Positions 13,980 to 26,700 of a DNA stretch of 64,000 bases are shown one piece after another. The notes beneath the pieces were generated by a model. That model did not search any database and was not told the origin of the DNA. It saw nothing but the letters and a program-made list of their open reading frames with translations. Source of the DNA: Cruorifilaria tuberocauda. Lineage: Eukaryota; Nematoda; Chromadorea; Rhabditida; Onchocercidae. Where the stretch lies: positions 536,001 to 600,000 of the forward strand of contig JABVXU010000002.1 in the NCBI GenBank assembly GCA_013365365.1. Direction: 5' to 3'. The stretch's first letter is position 1. Each line of letters starts with the position of its first letter. A program made the translations under genes and the position numbers.

Positions 13980-16656
13980 ATGGAGCGAAAAGAGTTAAGC
14001 TTTGAAGGATGCAATTTCTTCAGACAACGACTTGCATATTCTCTGCTAGGTGGTCATTCGGTGACCATCTCTGAAATACGTTCTTGTGATGATGAGCCTG
14101 GAATAAAGGGTAGGTACTCATTTGATGCTATTACATTATAAGGGATAAGTGAGATGACTTATTTTATTTCTTTGTAAATACTTCATATATTTTTGGGATT
14201 AACTTTAGTGATGCTTTTAATAATATTCTAGAAAAAATTTTTTTCAAATTTTGATTTGGATTTTCAAGTTTTTTCGTTTATTTTTTGGTTTGAAAATTTA
14301 ATTGTTCGTGAATTTGCAGGACTCAATTTCTTTAAATCATTATGCTTTCTTTTGAAAAATCGAATTATTCGTTTCAGATTTCGAATCAAAACTTTTATTG
14401 TTATTGGAAAAGATAACTAATGGTACGCGAATCAGAATCAACCAAACAGGTTCAGTTGTTAATTTTCAATCTGCTTTTGTATGATCACAAAATTGAGACT
14501 AATTATGGTTCTTCCAGGTACTAAGATTATATTCTCGCCTGGCATGATCACAGGTGGAAAATTCACTTTCGATTGCGGTAATGAGCGTTGCATAAGGTTA
14601 ATTTTCGTGATCTCAATATTTTAAATTTGAATTTGTTCATATTTAATTAACGGTTTTTGTATTTTTAATTGATTTTTGTATTTTTATTTTTAACCCCGGT
14701 CTTCGACTTCCTTATCATTTCTTCAGTTCATAAATGATTATATTTATTAGGCCATCAACTTTGAGGCGAGCATATTGTTCCTAATGGGATTACTGGATTA
14801 TTCTGCTCCTTTTTTGAGCTATTTCTAATTGCCACTCGCTACTACTATAATTTTTTGCAGCTACTACTTGGAACCTTTGTTGATGCTTGCTCCATTTTGC
14901 AAGTACCCCCTAAATGTAAAACTTCAAGGAATAACTAACACTCCATGTGAGTTGAGCGTTGACGTCGTTCGCGCAACATGGCTTCCAGTTTTCAATAAAT
15001 TTGTATTTGCCTCTGATTTGCCAGAAATTAAGGTTCGATAACTTACGTCTTTCGACACTGTTAACTATTGTGGGAATTTAACCGTTATTGTATTGTAATT
15101 TGCGACAAATGAAATCGTGAATTTAGATTGTTTGTCGAGGTTACAAACCGGATGGTGGTGGGTGTGTGCTATTAACTGTCCCAATAATAAGAACCTTTCG
15201 TCCAGTGCAGGCATCGTTTTTAAAACAACCTCTTCTTTTTAATTGCAGGATGTTTTTTTCTCTTTATATTTTAATTCTCCATAAAAAGTATCTGCATCAT
15301 TTTTCGCTTATTTTTTTATATTTCATTAGTTCTTATAAATATTTAATTATATAGATTTAAATTGTACTTTTCGCTACAATTTAGTGTAAAACTGTGGGAA
15401 AAGTATGTAAAATACGGGGAATCGCGTCTGTTTCCAAAGTTTCTCCGTCCATAGCATATCACATGATTGACGCAGCAAAAGAGACTCTTCGCGATTACAT
15501 TGCTGATATTTATATCACTGTTGATCAAAGAAAAGGTGCATCTGGTGGAAGGTATTCATTTTTCCTTTTTTGGCTTTTTTCCCTGGATGTTTTTTCCTTA
15601 AAAATGACGAACTTCATAAGATTATCAGTACTTTTCTGATTATTTCCAGCTGTAGTGTTTTCAGCAATTTGGTGCAAATCAGGAATAAATACTTTGCTTT
15701 ACTGGAATAAACAAATTTTAAGTAAAAACAGTGTAAATACTACCGGGAAATCTCCAACAGTGCTCCGTTTAAAATTGTTTTAGACTGAACCGTAATTTTT
15801 TTTCCAAAAAAGTGGATTTTCAAAGAACTATCTGCTTTATTTGGTTAATTAATGACCAGTTTTTTAGTTCCCCTGGTTTTGGTCTTTTTTTAACTGCCGA
15901 AACTACGGAAGGAATCGTTTATCATGGTGAAGCTGTATCAAAACCAAAAGGTGAACAAGGCGACCCTGTTGTACCTGAAGATGTAGGACACTCTGCTGCT
16001 TGCCAATTGTTGGATCAAATCTTTGCGGTTAATGCTTTTTTTACTGATAGATTGTATTGAAAAATTACTGGCAGTGTGCATAGTTTACCATTTGCAGGGA
16101 GGATGTGTTGACACCACAGCCCAAGCTCTAGCGGTTACTTTCATGACGCTTTGCGAAAAGGATGTCAGCACATATTTGTTTGGACCGCTCTCTGCCTATT
16201 GGTTAGTATATTTACTTTTTTGGAATTCTGTTAAGAGCTTCCCTACTTTTCTTAAATAAAAATAGATTCATTTCTTCTTCTGGTCAAGAAAAAATTTTCA
16301 GTATCTTTTGACATACACGGTCATTTTCTGTAGTGTAAAGCTTAAACTATGTAGGTATATTTCGTCAACAGGTGTTTAAATATTGTGTCGTTAAAATTTA
16401 ATAATAAATTAAGTCAGTAAACCGAACTGATTTGTTATCATCTTGTTAAAATCTGCTTCATATTTTTTAGTAATTTCTTTTTAATTTCAGTATGTACACG
16501 TTGCGAAATTTAAAGAAGTACTTCGAAATAACTTTTAAAATGGACGATTGGAATGAGATATGTGAAGATAAAGGACAGAAATTAGGTTCTAATGAGAAAG
16601 TACTCATGACTTGTATGGGTATTGGATTCAGTAATTTAAATAAAATTATATTGTGA
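13980..16656 (+). CDS. RCL1: RNA 3'-terminal phosphate cyclase-like protein RCL1
   Basis: Nine exons: 13980-14109, 14378-14449, 14518-14596, 14861-15032, 15127-15210, 15385-15551, 15868-16027, 16098-16201 and 16491-16656. They sum to 378 codons in a continuous frame (377 residues), close to the usual RCL1 length. Family landmarks in order: FEGCNFFRQRL at the N-terminus, KITNGTRIRINQTG, DCGNERCISYYLEP, GYKPDGGGCVLLTVP, SPGFGLFLTAETT, GGCVDTTAQALAVTFMTL, and MGIGFSN near the end. RCL1 acts in the nucleolus with Bms1 in the U3 snoRNP/SSU processome for 18S rRNA maturation. It belongs to the RtcA fold family but is not a cyclase (family knowledge). Exon 5 is best ended at 15210 with a GC donor; a GT donor at 15205 would also stay in frame but removes two residues. 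It is the first gene of a four-gene same-strand cluster. Confidence 0.92.
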
Positions 16657-16986
16657 TGTGAATCTAGCATTTTGCACACGGTTTCGACCAACTTATTGGT
16701 TTCTAGCTTTTTCTGAAGAATATGAATGGTCTCAATGGTGTCATTTTTTCTTAATTTGTAATTCTATATTATGGTAGGAAATCATAATACATGAATTTGA
16801 GTACAAATTGTTCGGTTGTTGGTTTAGCATTGTCGTATATTTTGTTTTTTATATAGATAGCAATAAAAAATTAATCATTCATAATTTATTCTTTGAATTG
16901 TTTCAATCAGTGAAGGTTACTAAAGCTTTCTCATAATGATCGTAAATGTTTTCATAAAGCATTCAAATGAATTCCGTTATTAGTTA

Positions 16987-18368
16987 ATGGAATTACCAGT
17001 GGTGCCGTGGAATGATTTCCTGATACCATGTGCAAACATGGGTAATGAAGCTGATATTCCTCTACTGTTCGAATCTGAATGGGAATGGCTTAAACAGCTG
17101 TGTGAACTGGCTGGTGAGGATTGCTGTTCAGAAGTTAATCATTCTTTCCAGCATGTAACACTCATTTTGAGGTACACTCATTTTTCTAAACTGTCTGTCA
17201 CTTTGATAATAGATATAGCTGTTATTAGTTCTGATTAAAGAATTGCCTACAAATTTCGAAAAGGTTTATGTTTGAAAGTCTAGTGTCAAGAAAAAATTCA
17301 AATCTGGTTAAGCATACTATTTCCTATCAACTGGCTTAGTGCACCGACCATAGGATCTCAAATTAAAATTTGTTCCCATGCATATAATTACGATTATTTG
17401 ACGAAGTTGGGTAACCATAGAGAAATGTAATTTGTTATTATAGGTTGGATGCTAGCAGTTATTTTTTGAAGCTACACTGGACTAAATCTTTTCCTACAGT
17501 TAGTCCTGAAGTGGTCACCAGTTTGGGTTCTGCATTTCGACATTCATGGCAAAATGGTGATACGCTTTGTTCATTGTATCATAGCTTCACTGAACATTGT
17601 TTGAGGTGCAGTGATGTTGCTGTCATTTATCCTCTTGAATCCTTTATAGTATTCGATAAGAAATATGGGATAATAAGCTAATTTCACGAAGTGGTTATTA
17701 TTATTAATTAGTTCATTGGAAGCAGTTGATACCTCACTTTATTTCTTTGATATTTCAATTATATGAATTTATTTAGAATCGACCAGGCAGTAAAATTGTG
17801 CTCGAATGTTAAATATCCGTTTACATTCGTAGAGTGGACAATCGATAAAGACGACCCCGCCTGTGTAAGATAAAAAATACATTTATCCTTGTTCTGGTTT
17901 TCATGATGTCGTTTATATTTATTTCTATGGCATTATCTACTATTTTCTTTCATATATTGCATATATGTCCTTATTATTATTGAAATTGAGCAGAGTTTTG
18001 TAAGACCAATGCATGATAATATAATTGTACACCGTTCATGGCCATGTAAAAACTTCCCTTGAAGGATATATGATCTGAGTTGTAGATTTTCTTTTAGTAT
18101 CTCATTCCTCTTAAAATATAGTTTGCTCTATCCTTTGATCAATATTTGTATATTGCAGATAGCCATCATATTGCTATGCGAAGAATGGCATACAGGAAAA
18201 AGTTTTCAGCTATTTTTGGTAGTTGACTGGTCAGACCCAAATACTTTTCCTCGTAGACTCACATCTTCTGCCCCAGAATTTCTTCAAGACTTGCAACTTG
18301 ATGAATGGGATTCGTCAAATTTGTTTGCTGATAACTTAACTAGAGTTTTCAGTAAGATGATGTCATAG
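16987..18368 (+). CDS. FANCL-like UBC/RWD-domain protein without RING (tentative)
   Basis: Four exons (16987-17171, 17444-17605, 17777-17864, 18159-18368) give 214 residues in continuous frame with GT-AG introns. Middle and C-terminal blocks resemble the double-RWD central domain of the Fanconi anaemia E3 ligase FANCL in order and spacing: YFLKLHWTKSFPTVSP, FRHSWQ..LCSLYHSF, then FQLFLVVDWSDPNTFPRRL and DEWDSSN. This is motif-level resemblance only. FANCL ends in a cysteine-rich PHD/RING-like domain. Here a stop follows FSKMM, and I found no cysteine-rich exon before the next gene. It could instead be an unrelated RWD protein. It lies 331 bases after RCL1 and 396 before RNASEH2C. A strong GTAAG donor motif overlaps the last codons at 18354, so an unseen further exon is possible. 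Confidence 0.45.
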
Positions 18369-18763
18369 GTTCTGTTTGAATATTAAAGCCATGTGGCTGC
18401 AGTGATTTAAAAAATAGCTAGTAAAACTTTCGAGAACGTTTCATAATCAGAACACATTATTTTAATGGAAGTGAATCTTTTTTTTTCTAAGAATTATTCG
18501 ATAATAAGATTCAACCATCAACTGAAGAAAAGTTGAAATAAATAGAACATAGGAGAAAAATGACAATGACTTTATTGTCATTGATTCATAGCATAAAAGC
18601 TTACTCAATTGTGAAATGTTTTGCTTGAAGTAATAAACACATGGCTTTTTTTCCTACTTTTATTTTGCCAACTTTCTTATTTTAGAATGGACAAGATTAT
18701 ATTTTATATAACTACTTGTTTTGTACTAGAGGGAAGCATCTGTAACGTAATCATTTGGGAAAA

Positions 18764-19730
18764 ATGAAAAAAGTCGCATTAGATGAGTCTAGAAATGCGA
18801 CTATCACAGCTGGACATCTCAAGGAGCCAGAAAATATTATTTTCGAAAATGGCCCAATGAGTAATGACGATTTCACCAATGAATTTCATTTGCTACCATG
18901 CAGGATTGAATATGATGGACCGGCAAAAGTGTCACAGTATTTTGTAATTGAGGAGTTAGAAGGTAGTTGTTCTCGTTTTTTATAAAATTGTAAGTTCTCG
19001 GATATAACCAAAGTAGTAGATCTGTCGTAATTACTGTCTAGCGAAGTAGGGGTAGCAGTATTACAAAATACAAAATGGGGAAAGAGGAGGTGATTTTTCG
19101 GTTTAAAAGTATAAAGTTTTTGGAGATTGCTGCGCTGAACTGATAGAAAGGTTCCGGTAGCATTGAAATTCAATGATTTATAAAAGTTTGACTTGGAAAA
19201 CTTTTAGGGAGTCAGGTTTGATTTTTCTTGCAATATCTGATTACTTTAATGCAAAGTCATGTTGTATAGATGAAAAGAAATTTGCAACATTTCGAGGACG
19301 AAGTTTGAATGGAGTGAAACAGCAATTTCCAGATGGCTACTTCTTATACATTGCTGTAGAAAAAAAAAATAAAAGTTTGCAATTGATTTTCTTTTCTCTT
19401 TAGAGTTACAGACCATATTAAGACCTTTTTTTAATATTTGAGCTCGTTTATTTTTTGTCTGAAGTAAGGAAGCTTCAGCTTGTGAATTGTTTAAAATTCG
19501 AATATAAATTCTGAAGATTGCAGATAACAATCGCGTTTTTGAAATTAGCGGTTCTGCAATGGCATTTATACGATGGGAATATGATCATAATATCAGTTAT
19601 CAATCATCTCTTGTTCGAGCAATCGACTTTGTCAATATTGCGGAAACATTCGCTAAAGATGATGACTGATTATGAAAAAATGATTGCATTTTGTTCTCCA
19701 TGTGAAAATGTCCAGTCACTTTCAATTTAA
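18764..19730 (+). CDS. RNASEH2C: Ribonuclease H2 subunit C
   Basis: Three exons, 18764-18962, 19216-19355 and 19524-19730, give 181 residues in frame. Exon 1 has the subunit C signature FHLLPCRIEYDGPAKVSQYF. Exon 2 has FRGRSLNGVKQ followed by a GYFLYIA-type strand, as in the animal subunit. The C-terminal exon (AVLQWHLYDG) matches only loosely, so its start is less certain. RNase H2 is a nuclear trimer that removes ribonucleotides and RNA:DNA hybrids; subunit C is non-catalytic and pairs with subunit B around the catalytic A subunit. The exon 2 acceptor at 19215 is chosen because the alternative at 19207 hits a stop. A short upstream ATG (18688) right after an acceptor-like TTTTAG is out of frame and could be a leader ORF. 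Confidence 0.78.
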
Positions 19731-20433
19731 TCAGTTTTGATATCAAAATTGGGCGATTATGAGTAACTTTAAGTCGTTTGGGTTTTTGTTTTTGTATCTT
19801 TCGTTGTTGTGTTTAGATGATGAAGATTCAATGAAGATAATCAAGATTGATGCTGCTTGGTCGTTAAATTCAGTCTTCCTATCTTGAAAACTTTTTCAAA
19901 TCCAAATTTCTGTGTTCTTATGTCACGTGAGGTGCCTGATGAATAGCTCATTTTAAAGTGATGATACGACGATGTTGAACAAATCCTAATCGCTCTTCTA
20001 CCCTTTCCCCCTGTTGATTCGTTACTGATAGATTGTATCGCCTGTCCTCAGTTTGCAAATAAACAATACTCCAAATCAAGATATGAAAATGGTAGTATTT
20101 CAGCCCTCATTGAGATTTAAAACATTTGCAGTCTCATATGAAGTTGAAGATCAAATCAATGTAATGAAATTTGTTTATTTAGACGAAATTTTACCCATAT
20201 GTCAAGTTTGCAGACCTTTTAAATGGTGTCCGTGCTCGGTTATTGTATGCTAGCAAAAAGTGCTATTTGTTATGGGCGCTAGTACAACATTGGCTGTAAT
20301 CAATCATGAATGTCGAGAGGAATTCTATTTTTCTTCTTTTATATCTTTGTACTCAAAATTTGGTATGTTACCGGGTTATAGTTGACAAATTAGCAGTATA
20401 GTTAAGTAAGTAGTTCTTTAAAAGGAAGTAAAA

Positions 20434-23154
20434 ATGATATCGGATTATCGCAAATTAGTTTGGACCTTAATATTTTGTGCTTGTCTAGTGCATCAAGGAT
20501 GATGAATAAATATAATTGAATTTGCTATGTAATAATCTGATATAACTTATTTTCACTTTCAATTGCAATTTTTAATATATAATGTGGGAAATGATGCTGT
20601 TTACAGGTGTGTGGAGAACCGTTAAGTGTTTTAGTTGGCGCAGGTTCAGCAATTGCTGTTTCATTGAGCATTTTCAGTTACTATGTTCGATGCAAATTTT
20701 CTGAATGTTGTGACAGTCATTGGGTACGAGGAAATTATACTGGTAATGTTTTTGTTCAGTGTATGAGTACCCACTGTTCACTATTTATTTCATATTTGAG
20801 TTTCATAAGAAGTATTTCAGTTTATATTTTGTGGATTTATTAGCGGTTTGTGTTATGTGTTCTTTCTTTTTTCTTATATGTCATAACGATGAGTTGTGTC
20901 CAGCATATTATTCTTAAAAGTGAACTCATATCTCAAGCAATTCATAATTTTTTTTAAAAACCAGCAGAAATAATGATATGAAAGTTGATTTAATTGTTAA
21001 TGCGCATAATTTGTGATTCTAATCACCGTGGTCGCTATGAAAATGTTTTAATTATCAAGTTTGAGTAATGAGTAGATTTAACATATTTTTATTTTAAACT
21101 TTAAATTATAGGCTTACTACATTCTATGCGTACACGACTGTATGGGCAGCATCTGGCAAAGGAAACTATAATAACAGCTGCAATTGCGCATTGGGAAAAT
21201 CCGTAAGCTCGTTTTTTTCTACGTTTTGTGAATGTACGAATATTCATTTATTTTCGGATTTCAACATGAATTATAAATTAGCACATGCTTCGCGTATTCC
21301 AGGAATCCTAAAAAGGCTTTGGTGATGTCATTTCATGGTTGGACTGGTTGTGGCAAAAATTATCTCAGTTCTATGATTATCGATAGTTTATACATGTTAG
21401 TCTATATGTATTAGTCTAGTGTTTGAAAATTTTCTTAAAGTTTAGGATTTAAGCGAATTTTTCTTTTTAATCAATTATCATAAATTGTTGCAGGAAGGGA
21501 ATGAAAAGTGATTACGTTCATGTTTATATTTCAACACTGCATTTTTCGAACTATTTAGAAATACCACATTACCAGGTAGATTACTTGCATTTCATTTTCC
21601 TATCATATGTAAAAGGATTTGGATAATTATGATTAAACATTTTAATTTATTCATGTGCAACATATAGGTGCAGTTGCGTTCATGGATACAAGGAAATGTA
21701 TCAAAATGCGAACGAAGTTTGTTTGTTTTTGACGAAGTAGACAAAATGCCCGCCAAATTAATTGATGCCTTAAAGCCTTTTATCGACCATTATGAATATT
21801 TGGAAGGCGTTGATTTTCGGAAAAGTATTTTTATTTTTTTGAGGTAACCTGTCTGCTTCGTTTTGGATCAACTTTTCACATTTAATTTTCAATTCCATTT
21901 ACTTTATGATCCCAAACTGATTTTATTTCTAGCACTCCAGAATGTGTTCTGTAGTAGCTCTGTTTTTTATCTACAGTGGGTAGTGAATAAAACATCAATA
22001 AAAAAACTGTCTAACAAAATTTATCACGCGATTCAAGCATTTAAAAATGATTGTGCTGCTATGCTAGTCCAAAGTTATGGTTTTTATAAACATAATATGT
22101 TATCTCTGAATTAAATTTTATAATGAGAGTTGATGCGCATGAGGTTTTCCGAAAGTTGAAAATTGAAGTTCGCCATTTCCGAAATAGATTTTCTATTATA
22201 TCGAGTTTAAAATTCCTAGCTTTGAATAAGTTAAGAATTTTTACTTAACAGTAAATCTTATTGTAGCTTTATGTGAAGATTCATGATTTGAATCACATTT
22301 GCAGTAATTCTGGAAGTAATGAAATAGCGCAGAAAGTGCTTCGACATTATGAAGATGGAAAAATAAGAGAAACAATAACACTGAAGGAGATGGAGGATGT
22401 TGTCATGGCTAGCGCATTTAACACTGAAGGTAACTTTTGCTTTTCATTTTATCTCACTAAACGCATACCAAATTCCAAAAATTTTTGAAATTTATAATTT
22501 ATGAGCTATAAAAGGATCACAAATGTTGTTACGAGTCAGTCTGTCATACCAAAGAATTCAAAGAAAAGAAAAAACGGAAATTTAAAAGAAATGTATACAG
22601 TAGACGTCAAACTGAAAAAAAATAAGAAATCCCATCAAATTGTTCCAAGTTTTTTAAAACTTCAGGCGGATTAAAGATGAGTGAATTGATCTCAGCACAT
22701 CTGATTGACCACTTTGTCCCGTTTTTGCCCCTTGAAAGGAGACACATATTGCTTTGCATCCGAGATTATATGCTGTCTCATGAATTCACGCCGACAAATG
22801 AACATATCACTGCTATTGCCGATTCTTTGCAGGTAAAATATCTTTTTTAGAATGTTTTTGTCTCCGAATATTTTCAAGTTTAATGTTGAAATTTCTTTTG
22901 TAATAAGAATAAATATAAAGAGCGTTCTTTATACTTGTTAGGATGGATTAGAACTGTCTGAAATGGACATAATCTCTACTACCAGATATTCTCTTATTGA
23001 GTATTTCCTTTTTCAGTATTTCCCTAAAATGAATCCAATTTATTCTTCATCTGGTTGTAAACGAGTTGCGCAGAAGACTGAGCTGTTTATATCCGCAGAG
23101 CGCGAAAAAGATCGACGGCGTTTTGAAAATTTTCAAGATGATGATGTGCTATAG
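20434..23154 (+). CDS. Torsin family AAA+ ATPase (OOC-5/TorsinA-like)
   Basis: Nine exons: 20434-20487, 20607-20742, 21112-21202, 21303-21395, 21494-21575, 21668-21843, 22305-22429, 22666-22832 and 23017-23154; 353 residues in continuous frame. Exon 1 encodes a short hydrophobic stretch (WTLIFCACL) fitting an ER signal sequence, followed by the torsin membrane-associated region [15 protein letters not shown]. Landmarks: YGQHLAKE, Walker A GWTGCGKN (the torsin-specific Asn replaces Ser/Thr), Walker [32 protein letters not shown], and the C-terminal GCK redox/sensor-II motif (SSSGCKRV). Torsins act in the ER and nuclear-envelope lumen with LAP1/LULL1-type activators; C. elegans OOC-5 is needed for nucleoporin localisation and embryo polarity. 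The exon 1 donor (GTGCAT) is weak, so the exact signal-peptide exon is less sure than the rest. Confidence 0.93.
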
Positions 23155-23716
23155 ACTATCTGCTTATCTTGTCTTTCCCGTGTTTTAATTAAATTCACTT
23201 CCAAATCGTATTTAGACCACATTCTGTACACTTTGACTAGGTTTCAAAATATTTCTTTCCTTGCGACAGTTTTAAAACATTTTATATTTACTTTTATATT
23301 CAAATAAGACATTTTTATGCAAGTGTGAAGTATTATAGCATTCATAATTTCATTTATTTAGTAAACTATCACAAGAAAAAATTATTTTTGCATGATGTAA
23401 AAATATATGATTCAAAGTAGAAATGGAATAAAAACCCGTTAAAAAGGACAAGACTATGTCAAAACGGCTCGTAAGCTATTTACAAATGAGATTAAATAAT
23501 AATTAAGTTGTCGAGAATTGAGCTGGCATACCATCTCCAGGAAATTCTGGCGACTTATTCTATTAATGTCAACTTAAAAAGCACGGAAATATGTCCTTCA
23601 CTAATATTTGATTCCTTTGACATCATGAATAAATTTAACTCATCACCCACAAACCTAACATCTATTACATTAAGTTTACCCAAATTCTAATCGTTCCAAA
23701 AATCTAAATATTTAGA
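23155..23716. other. Convergent intergenic gap
   Basis: AT-rich 3' flank shared by the torsin gene (+) and the tuberin gene (-). I see no gene. AATAAA-like signals occur on both strands. Confidence 0.6.
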
Positions 23717-26700
23717 CTATGAAACAGGTGCAGCATGCGCAGCAAGTGCTCGAATCGCTCGCAACCGTTCAACAACAAGGCCAATATAGGGTGGCCCCTT
23801 TTCCTTATCTTCACGCCTCCAGACGTTTACTGATAGTTGTGCCCGTAAAATTAACTTCCTTACAAGAATGGCAGCCTGCTGATCCGGCAAAAAAGCGCGT
23901 GAAATCGCCAACCATAATGCAATTTCTTTACGCGCATGAACAGTTACCAATAAATGTTCATTATCTTGTGGTACCACCTAAGAATGCAAATCCATAGCAG
24001 TAAAATATATTTAAAAGCCTATTTTCTCTAAAAAAGAAATCACTACATTTTAAGTACTTTAGAACCGCATTTAAATTTCAGAACGCTTTTAGCCGTAAAC
24101 CTACTTGAAAATCTGAAACGAAACTCAACTACCTCCAAAGCAACATGCGCGAATTTTCCGCTAATCGTTCCAAGAACATACGGCAAACCGCTGTCATTGA
24201 AAACGACCGAAACAAAATCATTTCCAATAAACTTTTTCTTGCAGTTGCAAAGTGGATCAATTTCGCTTTTTGGCATTAACGTTGCTAAAGAAATCATTAT
24301 TTTAGACGTAATTCGAGAATTCAAAAAAACTCTTATAATATTTATTGTATCCGTAATAAGCAATTTATTAATGCATAACGCACTTTATAATGTAACTACG
24401 ACATACCCACATGGAAGACAGTTTTGGAAATTTCATCCATATATGCATACGTAAACGTGCCACAAAAACCAGCCGAGAGGCCTCCTGGACAATCTTCCAG
24501 AGATATTGGGTCACCCAGAAGCCTAAAATTTCAAAACATAACAAATTGGTTCGAATATTTGATATTTTGGTGACGGATGTTATCTGAAAAAATACCGTAA
24601 GAAACTTGCGTAACGAGTCGAACCATAAATATTTCCCAAAATATCGGATTCCTTAGTCTGACCATGTGCAACGTAGACAACACCAACCGTGTGCAACTCA
24701 AGTGAAGATATCCGATCGATGTTGCGTAGAGATCTTAATCTATAAAAAATGTTCTGACAAACATTAGTATTATTTATCGCCCGATTTCCTGGTTTCTCAA
24801 GCGAAGACTAATAAAACCTTAAAAACTGCGAGAATTACATTTTATTTTTATCACCAGCTGATATCTGTACAGCTTTGTTATCACTTGCGAGAAGTTTTAA
24901 AATCGACAATCCCTCGTCAGTGCCACAGAAACTGTCCGCTAAAACATGGAAATAAGTTTTTTATTAAGAACGATTGAAATATTTAAATTGTATGGATTAT
25001 ACAACCTTATAATAATTTAAAAACTATGAAACGATGGATTTGGTCTATTATTAGAACAATTTTGTCTTCTTCATAAATGTTACATTGAAAATCGTGCGAG
25101 ATAGTACACTAATTGTTGCACATGTTATTCAATATAAAAATAAGCTGTCCGATATAAAATTTCATTTTTACTTCAATTTCTCTTATTCCCACTAAATGAA
25201 TATTGAGTAGGAACTAAAAACCTGTTCCGAAATCATCACAGAAATCTTTCAATGATCGCATGTACCATGAATGTTTACCAAAAATATGCCGCACAACAAC
25301 TTCAATCCATGTCACCACCGGAACACGAACTTTTTTTGATTCGCATTTCGCCACTGTACACAAATCATCCAGAATGGGCCGGTAAGGAGTTACATATTTC
25401 CTTGAAAAATGACACTATGCTTCTATCTTGATTTAGAAATAATTCATCAGTTATAAATCAATAATAATGGATAAATAAATTAATACTGGTTTGGGCGATG
25501 GACTGCTGACTGATGGCGTCGTCTCCTATCAAAATTTGATATTTCTGTATTTGAGGCTTCTGCCAATAGATTTTCTTCATCAGCATCTAAAACCAATCTT
25601 CAATTATTCGGCAATACTATTACGCACAATAGCATACGCTCTAAAAGCTGGTTCAGAAAATAGCGCTTTCTGAGCTTTACCTGACAGAATTTGTTAACTT
25701 TTAACAATACAGATTTTTTATGTTCTAATAAACCTGCACAATAAATAACATTTACTCGTTGTCATTGTCCTATTTGTTGAATTTGATGGACTTTCAGTAA
25801 AACTTGTCAGAGAAATGACTACATCATTTATAACCCAGTGATTTGACCATCGTTCTACCAGCTTCGCATTTGGAATTGATTGAGTTGGTGCTGAGTCACT
25901 AATTTTGCTGTGTTTCATGAATGTTTTCAACGCTTTGATCGTTTCTTCCGCCAACTATAACATTAACAACAATTTAAATAATAGATAATTTAATATATTT
26001 CATATCGCTTTCTAAATTATCCAGATCTAGCTCTCAGAATGACTCCAATCATAGAAACAGTGACAATAATCGAATAACAGAAAACAAAAACCTCATATCT
26101 TAGAACAGTATCTTCGTTTACAATCGTATCTTCCCGACTAGCTGAAAAAAACGAAAAGCTAGCAGTGGTTGTCGATGTGTCAAAATCAGGCAAATGTCGT
26201 TCATCTTGCTGCTCTCCTGTGTTTGCAATGTTTGACAGACAAATTTTTGCCTCTTTCTCAATCTACAAAACACTTCAAGCTAATGACATCCATAGGAATG
26301 TGGAAGTAAAACTTTAATTCATTATATTCTCGTACTGGACATTAGCAAAAACTCTAATTTCTGTCCATAATCATACCTTATTCATAATATAACTACGTAA
26401 CGATGGTTTTATTGCGTCTGGCATTTTAGTGTACCATCTCATTAACGCACGAAATGCAGCAGCAACAATAAAAGTGTTGTATCGGTAAACGCTTGTATAC
26501 GGTGCCAATATGTCAATAACAAATTGAAAGTGTCTGACCTGTACTTTAAACCGATTAAAAAATGTGCCAAAAGTTCTGCTATTCGATTTACATAAGTGTT
26601 TATATTATTCATCTAATTTATTTTCTTAATGATATTTTTTCATTGATTATTCCACCTTAACTACTGCCAACAAAATAAAGAAAAAAATCTGTTATTTCAC

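Noticed and set aside
18500..18763. A missing RING exon for the FANCL-like gene
   Set aside because: I looked for a cysteine/histidine-rich exon between 18369 and the RNASEH2C start and found none.
20053..20253. Open frame between RNASEH2C and torsin
   Set aside because: It reads protein-like (FQPSLRFKTFAVSYE), but no domain is recognisable and it does not splice in frame to a better torsin start than exon 20434-20487.
21045..21065. SL1-like string in a torsin intron (ends CAAGTTTGAG)
   Set aside because: It needs one deletion and two mismatches to match SL1, is not followed by a donor, and AT-rich sequence makes such partial matches likely.
23719..23997. 92-codon ORF on +
   Set aside because: It is the antisense shadow of the last tuberin exon, which matches the tuberin C-terminus on the minus strand.
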